A DNA stretch of 64,000 nt from Crossaster papposus (taxonomy: Eukaryota > Echinodermata > Asteroidea > Velatida > Solasteridae): assembly GCA_037893245.1 (NCBI GenBank), contig JBAIAA010000603.1, positions 248,001 through 312,000 of the forward strand, written 5' to 3'. Made by a program: the position numbers and the translations under genes. Of this stretch, positions 35,691-46,344 are shown piece after piece. The notes below the pieces were generated by a model. It was not told the DNA's origin. It ran no database searches and saw only the letters and a program-made list of their open reading frames with translations. Within the stretch, counting starts at the first letter, position 1, and each line of letters starts with the position of its first letter.

Positions 35691-36538
35691 TTCAGTCGTA
35701 AAGTCAAGTCACTCTTATTTCATTATTCAAATGAACTTGTGACAAAACAATTCAGAGATGAAACTTCAGATATCAATCGGAAATGCACCTTTTAGACCTT
35801 CAATTTTTCACATCTTATTTTACTTTGGCATTCTCCTCTGTATTGACTTGCGATAGACTCGACTGAAACACTGTAAACAAAAGCGTAGAACACAGAATGT
35901 ACCTTTACTTTCATAGAGCGTGGCAAAAATATATGGAACACTGGGTAGTTTTGAAAAGGAATAGGAAAGTTACCAAAGAAACAACAGTTACTGTTACAGT
36001 TTTATTTATTAATGTCACACTCCTTAAAAAAAAACACTGACCAGCCAAATCTGGCTTATGAGCCAGTGACATGTACATACTGTATTAAAAGATACAAAAA
36101 GGCACACAAAACAACATACGCCAAAAATAAAACAAAAAAAAGTGTAATATTTAAATTGGTTATCATCATAAATGAGCGGCAATGATATTGTGTTAGCATA
36201 TTTACCAGTCTGGCAACTACAGTTACCATTAGACATAACATAAATATATTTATCATACATGGACATATTAACTCTTCTAAGCAGAAGTCACTTTTAGGAC
36301 TAGTTCTTTAACAGCACACATATGCACGTACTGTGTGTTTTGTGCATAGAGTGCATTGAACGTGTGGGCAGAATTGTGTTCCCCCATAGGAACACATGCA
36401 AAAGGGTGGGAAACCAACATATAATGTGCACCAACCAAAGTGCCATATTTTGTTTTACCTAACTACCTACCCTGTTTACAAATTTCATGTAATCAAAAGC
36501 AGGAATTTAAAAAAAAAATTTGCTGTATTTTATTGCAG
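35691..36538. other. Non-coding stretch after the array
   Basis: Ordinary AT-rich sequence. No TRMO continuation is seen. Confidence 0.45.
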
Positions 36539-36689
36539 AGATCAAGAAAAGAAACCTGTTTCCCATCACAAGATATGAAGAGCTAAATCATTGGAAGTGT
36601 TTTCCGTCGAAACACTCTTTGAAGACCTCGGGATTGACTCCGACACTGTTCATAAGTGAAGACCAAGCCTGGAATTTGACCCCAAACTT
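36539..36689 (+). CDS. Possible exon, unrecognised gene
   Basis: The stretch lies between TATTGCAG and CTTGTAAGT, is open in one frame (IKKRNLFPITRYEELNHWKC, then SLKTSGLTPTLF and EDQAWNLTP) and has good splice-site context. It could be the first visible exon of the gene that continues at 37751. However, its end phase (2) does not match the phase-0 start there, so an exon may be missing, or this is chance. Confidence 0.3.
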
Positions 36690-37750
36690 GTAAGTTCATA
36701 GACAAGTTATTCTTTAGTCCCGCACCAAAAATTGCTTAACCCTAACCCTCCAGGGTATTTTGGCTAGACAGCCTCCTACATGTACACGCAGCAAAGTGCA
36801 GCAACGGTCCAAATAACATGGTAGTTACAGTGCAGAAACATCCATCAGGTCAAAAATCTTAAGGTCAAAATGCCCTAGAGTAACTGGTCACTGAACGCAG
36901 CCGATTCATCATTGGCATTGTTCAATGGGGACTAGCTCTCAATAGTCTTAGACTGTGGTATTAATACACTGGTGTCGACAGCAGAATGTATCAAAGTGCA
37001 CTAGATTTTATTTTTTTGATGCATTGTGCTGCGTGTAGCAGGGATAGGGTTAAGCAGAAAAACCTTGCTTAGTGAAAACCAACTTACCAGCCACAACTCT
37101 ACATGATGTATATTGTTTGTTATTTTGCATTTTGTTTGTTTGTTGATTGGTATTTGTTGTTAGCTTGCATACATGTAACAGTTACATGGAATTTTGGCTA
37201 GTAATTTGATTTTAGAAATAAGCAAGGTTTTTGGTGCTTCAGCAGCTCGATGAAATTGGCCCCTGGTCTTAGAAAATTCATAAAAAATATTGGAAATTAT
37301 ATAAAATAAAGGAATTGGTTTTTGTTATACATGTAGTTAAATATATTTATACACAGTTTGCCTTTTTTAAATTTATTTTTTAAACTAATATCCGTTGCCA
37401 ACATTTGTTGTAGGTGAAGATCTTATAATTATTTGCATTTAGAAATTACTGTCACTCAAGTGATTTTGACGTTACAAAACATTTCCTGTAAAATTCACTG
37501 GAATTAAAATGTGTTTATTTTTCACGAATTCACAGCACGAAAACTCTGAATCCCCTGATGTCACAAATTCGCATTCGCTTTCGCACCGAACGAATATGAA
37601 ACGAATATGAATTAGGAAAAGAGGGGGCCAAAGGAGTAATTTTTATTTGTTGACAATTGTTGACAGTAGATTGTCCCAAAGTCAGAAGGGCCAATATCCA
37701 CTGTAAAAGTATGTCGTCATAACATCGGCCGTCGCTGACTTCCTCCGCAG
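36690..37750. other. Non-coding stretch
   Basis: AT-rich with no exon. Two CCCTAA units near 36740 are too few to call telomeric. Confidence 0.45.
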
Positions 37751-37912
37751 CTAGAGAAACCAAAGACGACCGAAGATGATGTCTCCAAATCCAAGGACTC
37801 CCGAGAGTACTTCCAGCAGGATCTAAAGATGCTGTCCAGCTATTGATCAGCTAGAGAGGAAGGGAAGGAGGAGCAGTTAGCTGAGGAGGAAGACCTACCG
37901 CCTCTCTTACAG
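37751..37912 (+). pseudogene. Unrecognised gene (locus C), exon 1
   Basis: The acceptor is CGCAG, the donor GTAAGG, and the length is 162 bp (phase 0 to 0). It reads LEKPKTTEDDVSKSKDSREY, then FQQDLKMLSSY, an in-frame TGA, then SAREEGKEEQLAEEEDLPPL. It is highly charged and probably disordered or coiled. The frame is the same on both sides of the TGA, so the only defect is a nonsense codon. No family is recognised. Confidence 0.5.
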
Positions 37913-38391
37913 GTAAGGGTGGGATCAAATTTGATAGCGCAACTGCAGCTGAAAATCAAACCCCCATACTCTACATCTGTATTTCACCCCTACTCCTCAC
38001 CTCCATTCCCCACTTGGCAGATACCGGCAGTATATCAGTTTCATTGTTATTATTGATTATATAACTGACATACAGATCCTTGTCATTTTATTGGTTGAAC
38101 TCGCATCACCTGACATTCGTTATTGCTCCCATTCACGCCGGGGCTCAAAAAGTCCCATTTGCCCATATTATTCAACAGCTAGGATCATTCATTCTTGTTC
38201 TCATCACTAATTTTGAACAGCAGAGCGCCGCACACTAAAACCCGGGGAGAAGGTTAATATTTTCCAAGGAGAACAAAACACAGCGCTCCTTAAAAATTCC
38301 ACAGGAGAAGTAATTTCTTCAGTTTGTTTTGTAATGCGAACCGGAATGCGTCCGTTGATTTTGTGTCATGGAAAAATCTATACTACAGTAC

Positions 38392-38474
38392 TGTAACGTA
38401 GATTTGTCCTGGGGTCGACACAACACACAAGAAGGAATCTTGACTCAAGTGTTCCTTGGTGTCCGGTGAATACC
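38392..38474 (-). repeat. Truncated 3' LTR of the gypsy element
   Basis: TGTAACGTAGATTTGTCC through GTGAATACCTG matches the start (plus-strand sense) of the right LTR with two visible differences, then similarity stops. The rest of this LTR and the polypurine tract have been lost. Confidence 0.85.
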
Positions 38475-38499
38475 TGAGGGAGCCGCTCCTCGCTCCGGC

Positions 38500-38780
38500 T
38501 TGGCTCGTCACGGTCTGCACGAGGCCGGGGGGAACACTCCGAGCGGAGGTGGCCCCCGGCGGTCGAGGTAGCCCCTCCTGCTCTTGTCGTGGCCGACTGG
38601 CCGACTCGTCCCGTTCTGCACGAGGTCGGGGGGACCGCTCCGAGCGGAGGTGGTTCCCCGGCGGTCGAGGTAGTCCTTCTTGTTCTGGTCGTGGCTGGCT
38701 GGCCGACTCGTTCCGTTCCGTACGAGGGGACCGGGAAGGTCGCTCCGCGCGGAGGTGGTCCCCCGGGTTGTCTCTTGGCC
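38500..38780 (-). repeat. ~117-bp tandem repeats in gypsy 3' region
   Basis: The block CCGAGCGGAGGTGG...CGGTCGAGGTAG...TCGTGGC...GCCGACTCGT repeats about 2.5 times. On the minus strand it encodes a repeated Arg/Glu/Pro-rich peptide (for example SASQPRPEQEGLPRPPG). The bias suggests a repeat of the element's terminal frame rather than a conserved domain. Confidence 0.7.
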
Positions 38781-38837
38781 GGGGGCGGTGACGCGGGCCT
38801 GGCAGCGGCCGGTTGACCCCGTCCACCGCGGAGAAGG

Positions 38838-40210
38838 TCAGGGCTCCCTTGTCGGGAGAGGCGAGGCGGAGAAAGCTCGGGGCCGGCAGGATTGAATCTC
38901 TAGGGCGTCCGCCGCCGCCATCACCCCGGCCACCAACCCACCCTGGCAGTACCGATGGTGGCGCCCCCGGACGACTTCCCGGTAGAAATACAGGCCGCAG
39001 CCTCGCTCGCACACGTACGGGCGTTCCGCGTGGAGCCCCTCGCACGCAGTGCGGATGTGCCTGCGGCGGTTGCTGCTGCGGGTAAAAGTCTTTCCACAGT
39101 GAGGACACACCACGGGAGCCATCCTGCGGGGGGAAGAAAGTTTGGTTAACGCAAGACAATATCGGCTAGGCCGGACTACTTTCCGGCCGGCGCGAGTATA
39201 CCGTTCGGTGCCTGGTTCCGTCGGCGGAGAAGGCGACTGAGCACCCTCCCCCTCAGGTTCGTCCGGCCCCAGATCTGGGCCCGTCTCCTCCAACCCGTCA
39301 AGAGCGACACCCGCCTCCGCAACGGGTGGAAACGCCTCCGCTTCTGACCTTTCCGAAGGTAGTTCCACCACATCTGACCGGTCATTCCTGTCCCCTGGCG
39401 GCCCCGCTGAAGGAACCCGGGGCTCTGGGCTAGATGCTGGTGATGGCTGCCCGCCTGGAGGCGGCTGTCCTTCCTCTGTGACTAGGCTGGGCTCCACTGG
39501 GTGGCCCCCTGCAGCCCGTCTCCACCAGTCCACCTGGGCGTCACCCAAGTACGGTTTTAGCCGGTTGAAATGGACCACCTTGGCCTTGGCGCGAGGCAAC
39601 CTCTGGATCCGGTAGGTGACGTCGTCGGTCCTCTTCAATACCACAAAAGGCCCGTCCCACCAGCACTGCAGCTTGGGCGTGCGACCCATCTTCTTGAAGG
39701 GGGTGTAGAGCCACACGGCACGTCCGGGCTCGTAGCCGGCACCCTCCGCCCGACGATCGTAATGTTGCTTCTGGTATGTCTGGCTCCCCTGCAGATGCTG
39801 TCGAGCGAACTTGTGCGCGCGCTCCATCTTCGCCCTCAGCTCGTCTATGTACTCCTGCTCCGTCGCCTCTACCGTCGGCTCCTCCGGCTGTCCCACCACC
39901 AAGTCCAACAGAAGTCGCACCTCTCGGCCGAGCATGAGCATGTTCAGCTTGAACGGTACGCCATCATGACGTATGGGAGGTGTTCGTCCCAGTCATCCTG
40001 GTTCTCTCGCACGAACAGGCTTAACATCGTCTTGACGGTGCGGTTGAACCGCTCCACCATTCTGTCGGACTGGGGATGGAACGGCGTCGTGCGGGTCTTG
40101 AGGACGCCCAGTAGACGGCAGGTGTCTTGGAACAGTCGGGCTTCGAACTCCCTCCCCTGATCCGTGTGGATCTCGAGGGGGGTGCCGAAACGGGTGATAA
40201 CCTGCTCCAC
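38838..40210 (-). pseudogene. Gypsy integrase 3' end plus C-terminal zinc fingers
   Basis: 40210-39944 encodes the integrase core end: HTDQGREF and TPFHPQSDRMVERFNRT hold the second Asp and the Glu with 35 residues between them. It stops after MMAYRSS; about two dozen bases seem deleted, then 39941-38838 resumes in another frame with NMLMLGREVRLL, a helical segment and WDGPFVVLKRTDDVTYRIQR (GPF/Y module). Unusually, after a Pro/Glu-rich linker the frame continues with CPHCGKTFTRSSNRRRHIRT, a C2H2-type finger, and a further Cys/His cluster (CERGCGLYFY...HHRYC). Such fingers may act in chromatin targeting, as chromodomains do in other gypsy integrases; that role is inference. Confidence 0.8.
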
Positions 40211-40339
40211 GAGTGAGGGCTGTCTGATCCGGGATCGGAAAAGCCTCCCGTCTCCCTGCTGGCCTCAAACAATGACTCCCTGTGTAGTCCATCGCTCCCT
40301 GAGAGGGCGCTGTTCTGGTGACCTGTCTCCGGACGACTC

Positions 40340-40960
40340 CCCGCCCCCGCTGCGTCGACGAACACAACCCGCGAACGCTCCGAGCGGAGCGACCCGACAG
40401 CCGCGCTGCCGTCTACGGCCCTGGGCTGCCCCTCCTCGGGCTGAAAACCCACCGGTCTCGAATATGGGCTGTAGGTGTCCTGGCGATGCCCCGCCCCCGC
40501 TGCGCTGACGGGCACGGCTTGGCTCGCTCCGAGCGTTGCGAACCGCCTGCCGCGCCGTCGCCTACAGCACGGGCCAGGCCCCCCACGGACTCGATATCAT
40601 TTGTATAGGACAACTGTGGGATGTCCCGATGAGGCCCCGCTGGGGTAGCGTAGTAAACCCTGGGAGTGTCCCGACAAGGCCCCGCCCCCGCCGCATTAAC
40701 GGCCACAGCTTGGGATCGCCCCGTGCGGAACGAACCGTCTGCCGCGCCGCACAGGCCGGGCCCCCCATGGACTCGATATTTTTTGTATAGAACAACTGAG
40801 GATTGTCCTGATGAGGCCCTTACCCCGCTACATCGACGGGCACAGCTCGGAATTGCTCCGCGTGGAACAAAACGTCTGCCGCGCCGCCGTCTACAGCACG
40901 GGCCGGGTCCCCCCCCAGACTCGGTAGCAACCCCAGACAATTTATGGGGAAGGGCGCCCT
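40340..40960. repeat. Diverged ~150-190-bp repeats in gypsy interior
   Basis: About four copies share CCCCGCCCCCGC, a GACGGGCAC or equivalent, GCTCCGAGCG or GCCCCGTGCGG, CTGCCGCGCCG and ACTCGATAT-type blocks. They replace the expected protease/RT region. There is no coding motif. Confidence 0.7.
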
Positions 40961-41081
40961 CACTCCGGATCTGAGTGGACGCACCGTCGCCCCCCAACCA
41001 ATGGGACATGTCCCTAAATTCCCCGCTATCATTCCCCAATTCCTCCCCCAGGAAACACCCTGACTCCCAGGAAACCACAGC

Positions 41082-41106
41082 CCCCCCCCCCCCCCCCCCC
41101 CCCCCC
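41082..41106. repeat. Poly-C run in gypsy element
   Basis: About 25 C on the plus strand, just inside the gag frame, where it would read as polyglycine on the minus strand. Confidence 0.85.
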
Positions 41107-41111
41107 AGAGC

Positions 41112-41273
41112 TCTCCGGTAAATCCTTAAAGAAGGCCTCTAACTCCTCCGGCGTGATGCACGGAGTGCCTGAACACTCTCTAGACTGGTCCCCGTTCCCC
41201 GGGCCCATACCCTGGCCTGCCTTCTCGCCGTGGGGCGAGTTGGCTGCCATGCCATCGTGGTTTTGCGAAAACA
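41112..41273 (-). pseudogene. Gypsy gag N-terminus
   Basis: From ATG at 41273 the minus strand reads MFSQNHDGMAANSPHGEKAG, then PCITPEELEAFFKDLPESS, then glycine from the poly-C run. Its position 56 bp inside the LTR/primer site fits a gag start. No capsid or zinc-knuckle part remains. Confidence 0.6.
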
Positions 41274-41328
41274 TGAACACTTCACCTGGTCTTTTTCCCG
41301 TCCTCCTGTATCCCACCGCTGCCACCAA

Positions 41329-41617
41329 TGTAACGTAGATTTGTCCTGGGGTCGACACAACACCCAAGAAGGAATCTTGACTCAAGTGTTCCTTGGTTTC
41401 CGGTGAATACCTGCCGTTTATTGTGGACTCTTGCCTCTAAAACACTAACCTGAAGTTCACACAACAACGCGGTCTCTAGAACTCGTTAGAACCGGTTCGG
41501 CGTACGCACGATCCAAAGGCGGGTTTCCGGGGCGCACCAGCAGGAGCCACCAGGGCGATCCCACCACCGTGGAATCGCTCCAGCGCCCTCTACCGTCAAA
41601 CCGGCACGGACGCTACA
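41329..41617 (-). repeat. Full 5' LTR of the gypsy element
   Basis: 289 bp with TG...CA ends (TGTAACG on the plus-strand left, CGCTACA on the right). The inner side is followed on the minus strand by TTGGTGGCAGCGGTGGGAT, which fits a tRNA primer site. Confidence 0.85.
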
Positions 41618-42342
41618 GTACTAAGGTACTGTTTTTTTACGTACACTTGCGGTATACTCACGCAGTATGTGTGCCGCGTTAGCCATGCGCGCCAATGTAT
41701 GAGCTAGCTATAGCTAGCTGGCCATGAACATCACAAATAAACACTGTATGTACAGGAATGACACGATCCTATCTCTGCAATGCATGGCGCGTGCACTGTT
41801 GTGTACATGTACATGTACGTACTGGTACGAGTGCGTGTACAATATACCTGTAAACAACCCCAGTACAGAACTGTAGCTGTGCACGTGTATCTATACTGAA
41901 TGTACATGGTGTTCCGTACAAAAATACCAGGTGTGAGTTTCAGTGCGCCTAATCGACCATGAGTGCCTGACCCGTGCAATACGTTTTGTGGTAAAATAAA
42001 AGTGGTACATTATTGTATATGGCACTGAGACTAAACAAAGAAGTACTGCATGCGCGCGCAATGTAAACAAATGTGTAGCTAGCGCGTGCATTAGCAAACT
42101 TTGAAAGCGACGTCTTTTGAAAGCTTTGAAAGCAACATACACATGTAGGCCGAAACAGCTCTTGTTTTTGTTATTTTCTTTTCTTTCTTTTTAAGGAGAG
42201 CGAATAGCTCTTCTTAAATCAACATCGGGATTTAAGGAGAGCAATTTTAAGCTCTCCTCATTTTTGTTTAAATGAAGGACTTGTATACTATTGTATCTTT
42301 TTGTGTGTCTGAGCAGTTATCATTAAGTGTATTTCTCTGCAG
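41618..42342. other. Locus C intron
   Basis: Non-coding. TACATGTACATGTAC is near 41810, and a small hairpin with GGAGAGC / GCTCTCC is at about 42195-42260. Confidence 0.5.
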
Positions 42343-42443
42343 GCAATATCTCTTATGGACAGAGTAGAGACAGGGAGGGAAGAGTTAAAGAAACAGCTGA
42401 AGATGATAGAAGAGAAACGGGCCATCCAAGAGAGAAATGAACG
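42343..42443 (+). CDS. Locus C, exon 2
   Basis: Between CTGCAG and GTACGT. It is unbroken: AISLMDRVETGREELKKQLK, then MIEEKRAIQERNER. The heptad spacing of L/M/I with E/K/R indicates a coiled coil. At 101 bp it leaves two bases, which the next exon completes, so the phases agree. Confidence 0.65.
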
Positions 42444-42589
42444 GTACGTTGTCAATCAGGAGGTGTGATGATGGTGTCTGTGTGCAAATAACTCGCTGTA
42501 TAATGGTTATGAAGATAGAAAGCTAGGTAGGATTGCTGAATGCCTAATTGCTGCCATATCCCTTGAGCTAAACATGAAGACGCACCGTG

Positions 42590-43040
42590 TTTATTGCAAG
42601 CCCACTTGAACCAGAATAAAGGGGAAGATATACTATCTCGTCTCATCCTCAACCGGCTACAGTCACCCGTTATTCACAATATCATCCCAAAAAGTCATTG
42701 TGCTTTTGTGCCTCGCGTGGCACAGTTGGCATGATGTTTTCGGGTCAACAACTCCAGGAAAAGTGCAGAGAACAACATCCTGACCTCTTCATTGTCTTCA
42801 TCGACCTGACAAAGGCCTTTGACTCAGTCAGCCAGGAAGGTCTGTGGAAGCTTCTGTACAGGGCTGGCTGCCCATCCAAGATAATTAACATCATCAGATT
42901 CTTCCACGATGGTATGGTTGCCCGTGTAAGAGGTTGCGGCTCTACGTCCATCTAGCCCATTTCCTGTTACCAACGGCACTAAACAGGGCTGTGTCCTAAT
43001 ACCATTGCTCTTTAGCAGTGTTTTTTCATTCATGCTCCGT
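42590..43040 (+). pseudogene. LINE reverse transcriptase fragment
   Basis: Shifting frames give GEDILSRLILNRLQSPVIHN, RGTVGMMF, QQLQEKCREQHPDLFIVFID, LTKAFDSVSQEGLWKLL and NGTKQGCVLIPLLFS. These are RT motifs up to TKQGC (motif 4 region), placed as in RTE/CR1-type LINEs of the clade whose endonuclease matches the scrap at 65-198. The catalytic Y-x-DD region is absent. It is inserted in a locus C intron. Confidence 0.8.
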
Positions 43041-43462
43041 TATGCTCTCAACAACTGCACGCGGGGATAATGATTCAGTTTTGCACTGACAGCGGTGGTG
43101 TATTTCATTTAAATTGTTGCTCCGACAAAGTCGTGCGCCTTATCGCGCTAAACATTGCGACAACATGAAGGCTATGTAAACTGTTGAATTAGATGGTACC
43201 AGACTAATTATTAATTAGAGCTGACTGGTATTAATTTGTAATTAACTTTATTTCATTATTTTTAAGCTCCAAAAAGGAAGATTTTACTTCACTTTCAATT
43301 TAAGATGGCCGATCCGTGAATATTGCGTAATGTGAGGACATTTCCTGCTGCACCTCATCATCACTTTTTGTTTGAAAACTTGGCATGATTATGAGCTTAA
43401 AAACATTTAGGGTAACTGGATTTTGAAGTCTCTGATTTCTCCCACCTAAAAAAACCCCACAG

Positions 43463-43628
43463 TATTGAGATTTGTGAGCCCACCCACCCTCAGCCTGCCA
43501 CCGTCACCACTAGAATGCCTAACAGACCAGTTGTACGTACCTCTGATGTGCGTGTGTCGGAGCGTGTCAGCTTGTCATCTATCACACTGAAACTCAACAC
43601 CACCGTCTTCAATGAACTCAACGATGAC
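43463..43628 (+). CDS. Locus C, exon 3
   Basis: The acceptor is CCACAG and the donor GTGAGT. The first base completes the Arg codon of exon 2. It reads IEICEPTHPQPATVTTRMPN, RPVVRTSDVRVSERVSLSS and ITLKLNTTVFNELNDD. It is unbroken and ends in phase 0. No named domain is recognised. Confidence 0.65.
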
Positions 43629-43660
43629 GTGAGTTGTTTTTCAGAGAATAGGCTCTGTCT

Positions 43661-43860
43661 ACGAAGTAAACACAAATGTCACGTGATACGCGCGACCCAC
43701 TTCTGGCATTTTTTACAATGTAACTCAAAGCCCATAGTTAATACACACGAATAGAGTTTTCACAAAGTGACGCTGTCTGTGTGTATTAACTATGGGCTTT
43801 GCATTACTTTGTGAAAATGCCAGAAGTGGGTTGTATCACGTGACATTTGTGTTACTTCGT
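43661..43860. mobile_element. 200-bp palindromic MITE
   Basis: Inverted arms run from ACGAAGTAAACACAAATGTC (left) to GACATTTGTGTTACTTCGT (right), with internal matching blocks CACTTCTGGCATTTT and AGCCCATAGTTAATACACAC. Each arm is about 85 bp around a short centre. There is no target duplication I can be sure of. Confidence 0.85.
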
Positions 43861-44274
43861 GGGGACGGTGACAAAATTAGGGGTTCAATTTTCCATGTCC
43901 ATGTTACATCAGACATAGGAATTTGTTTTTTTAATTCAAAAACGTTGAAGTCAATTTCAGTGACACTTGCATGGTAAATTACTTGGTCATGTGTAACCGG
44001 GACATCAACAAATATCACAATTTTAGACCCCCTTTTAGACCCCCTTATTTATGGACTAACCAATGGAGAATCAGTTCTGTTCTTGAAAATCAAATTTCTA
44101 TCGGATGTGTAAACATCATTTTTGCTATAAATACCACCACAAAGTGGTACAAAAGAGAATGGACAGAAATTAAACAAATGTCACTTTGCTCCTAAACAAT
44201 TTGTAAACATTTCTCTTTACCAGTTCGTATTATAAAAAAACGTGTCTACATCCAAATTTGTTCCTGAATTCAAG

Positions 44275-44455
44275 CAGAGCAAGGCCATAAATATCTGTCA
44301 GCGACCGGCTCGCAGCGAGCAAGGCCAGAAATATCAGGGTGTGCTACCCACAGATGCCGGCCTAAACCTGACTCGGATCAAGGTTCGTGAAAAACAATCC
44401 CGCGCTTGGGCCTAATCAATGTCAAAATAATCCTTGCGTGAACTGGTTAAGATAT
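44275..44455. repeat. Dispersed repeat, copy 2
   Basis: It shares AAATATCTGTCAGCGACC, GGCCAGAAATATCAGGGTGT, GTGCTACCCACAGATG and GTGAAAAACAATCCC with 19050-19175. An extra GGCTCGCAGCGAGC palindrome is inserted in this copy. Confidence 0.75.
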
Positions 44456-44590
44456 TGTACTTGTTACAGACGTACATGTATGTATTTGCAACATTATATT
44501 TCTAGTGTTATGCAAAAGACTTCTTAGTATAAAGGCTCACTGTAGATAAACCAACTTAGAATCGACCATTTGAATTTGTTTGCTTTACAG

Positions 44591-44705
44591 GTCAGTGGCA
44601 ACACTATCTAGAAACTGCACAGTAACTTGTTCCGTGGTCAAGAGATTAACAAAGTATACAGAGATTATGAAGACATTGCCTACTGACCACTTAGCTTATG
44701 ATCAG
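44591..44705 (+). CDS. Locus C, exon 4
   Basis: After TTTACAG. One frame is open: SVATLSRNCTVTCSVVKRLT, then KYTEIMKTLPTDHLAYDQ, ending in phase 0 before GTAGTT. That matches the phase-0 start of the exon at 52323 (DEFMEHSASYHA). Its own start leaves one extra base relative to exon 3, so an exon is missing or a one-base break lies here. A diverged second copy lies at 45006-45055 plus 50350-50407. Confidence 0.55.
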
Positions 44706-44782
44706 GTAGTTATCTCACTGACCCCTGCCTTCTAAACTTTGCCTCGCCACTACCCCACCCATGAACTGGACATTTAACCTTT

Positions 44783-44965
44783 GGGGCCCAGTGGTTTATG
44801 TTTGTGATTCACGATCAGAGGGTCGGGGTTCGAATCCAGCTGCTAGCCTTATGTTGTGTCCTTGGGCACGCCACTTCACCCCACTTGCCTCTTTCCACCC
44901 ATGGGTACAGACATTCGCTGGGGAGTAACCTGCGATGGACCAGCATCCCATTCTGGGAGGGGGGA
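44783..44965 (+). mobile_element. tRNA-derived SINE
   Basis: A box-B-like GGTTCGAATCC is at about 44827, followed by a body with TGTGTCCTTGGGCACGCCAC, CCCCACTTGCCTC and CCTGCGATGGACCAGCATCC. This body is familiar from SINEs of marine deuterostomes. The tail ends in a purine-rich stretch. Confidence 0.75.
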
Positions 44966-45005
44966 ATATTCTCAGTTATTTCCCTCCTAAACTATTCCCC
45001 GCCTC

Positions 45006-45055
45006 TACAACCAGAAACTAGAAAGTAACTTGTTACATGGTCAAAAGATTAACAA
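45006..45055 (+). pseudogene. Relic copy of locus C exon 4, left part
   Basis: GAAACTAGAAAGTAACTTGT, then ACATGGTCAAAAGATTAACA, aligns with the middle of exon 4 at roughly 80% identity by eye. Its continuation (AAGTATACAG...) is found only at 50350, beyond a 5.3-kb insertion. Confidence 0.65.
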
Positions 45056-45307
45056 GTCAAAGGTAAAATGCTCTGAGAGCATAATAAAAGGGCCAAAGGG
45101 TTTCCAGTTAAAGTAAAATGCTGTGCGAGCATTCCAGCTAAAGTAAAATGCTGTCTCAGCACTGCACTCTCGTCAAAAAGGAAGTGGACAAGAGAATGAC
45201 AACGGGTTTTACCTCTTACCCCCCCAACAAGCGCAGACCGAGCGAAAGGTCAGCAGGTGTGGGCCACTAGTTCGGTGTGGGCGGGTCGAAACCGTTTCCC
45301 TCCCACC
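45052..45307. repeat. Left 256-bp inverted arm
   Basis: It starts ACAAGTCAAAGGTAAAATGC. Contained blocks are three AAATGCT...AGCA words, TGGACAAGAGAATG, a C-run and GGTCAGCAGGTGTGGGCCAC. It pairs with 46345-46600 with only a few mismatches. Confidence 0.9.
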
Positions 45308-46344
45308 TCGCCCCCTCCTCCCATAGCAGCATGGACTCACAATCGGGTAGTCTAAAGCACCGACTCAATGAGCCAATGAGAGAGAGACACACGCATTGGA
45401 GGGGAAAGCGCTGCACTCTCTGCGAGAGAGAGAAGGCCGCAACGCAAGAGAGTGGGAAGGCGATCACCGGCTATCTAACGCGGTCGGTGGTCACGTAGCT
45501 GAATAACTGGCACGAAATGGACGGCGCGTAAACAATAACTCGTGCTCGCGCGATAGGGCGGATGAGCACGAGCTTATAAATAAGCTTATAATGGGCTTAT
45601 TAACGGATAATCTCGACGCGCGCTGTGGGCCCACGGTGAAGTTCACTTCTTACCCGCTCTGTGCGCGCTGTGTATCAAGTAGTAAGTATGCTGCTGTTGG
45701 CGCTCACATGTTTCCGTGCACAAGTTGTTGAGTATTGAAGCAAGGTGACATCTTTTTTTTTTGAATCCGGCACACATGTGTTGGATGAATTAGAGAAAGC
45801 GTGCGTTCGCTGTGTATTTGCGAGCGTTTGTGAGACAAATGCGCGCAAGGCACAGCTACGTACGGTGGTCTAAAGGCGGAGAAAGAAGGCGGTGCTAAGT
45901 AGAATTGTCATTGTCAACTGACGTGATGACCTGTTGCAGTGTATGAAGTGCAACCCTATGCAGGCACAGGCGCTCATGCATTAGGTGTAGCTGACAGATG
46001 CTGAAAGTACGCCGGCACAGATGTGCATGCAAAGCGGAGCGAAGGCTGTCAAGTGTCTTGGGCTAGGTGGAGGGTGTAGGTTAGAATTATGGGCGTAGCT
46101 AGTATGCGCCAGAGTAGAAGAGCGTGCATAGCGGCACCTAGGACCTCTCAGACAGTGTCGTCAGTGCAGGAGAGCGCGCAGCGTATATCGAACATTGGTG
46201 ATAGTACTCTTTATAGCAACGCAAAACCAAAATTGAACTCCATCCAAGCCGTAATGGCTATCTTACGATGACCCACCAGCATTAGTGTATGCAAATAAAT
46301 GCAGTGATTACGGTACGGTGCTAACCAGTTAACATCTACTGCTC
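45308..46344. other. Interval between the inverted arms
   Basis: G+C-rich relative to the host introns; no convincing frame. TATAAATA occurs near 45575 with a nearby AGCTTATAAATAAGCTTATA palindrome. It might hold a promoter for a neighbouring element gene, but there is no direct evidence. Confidence 0.35.

Larger units (their letters stand above)
38392..41617 (-). mobile_element. Internally deleted Ty3/gypsy LTR retrotransposon
   Basis: A minus-strand element in a locus C intron, flanked by GTAC at 38388-38391 and 41618-41621. It has a full 5' LTR (41329-41617), a primer-site-like TGGTGGCAGCGGTGGG directly after it, a gag start, a G+C-rich repetitive middle, the integrase end of pol, an extra zinc-finger region and only 83 bp of 3' LTR. 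Protease, reverse transcriptase and RNase H are absent, so the copy is defective. G+C is far above the neighbouring introns. Confidence 0.9.

Noticed and set aside
36735-36755. Telomere-like CCCTAA repeats
   Set aside because: Only two units are present, within ordinary intron-like sequence.
38456-39085. Plus-strand open frames in the gypsy element
   Set aside because: They are shadows of the minus-strand gypsy terminal frame and its repeats.
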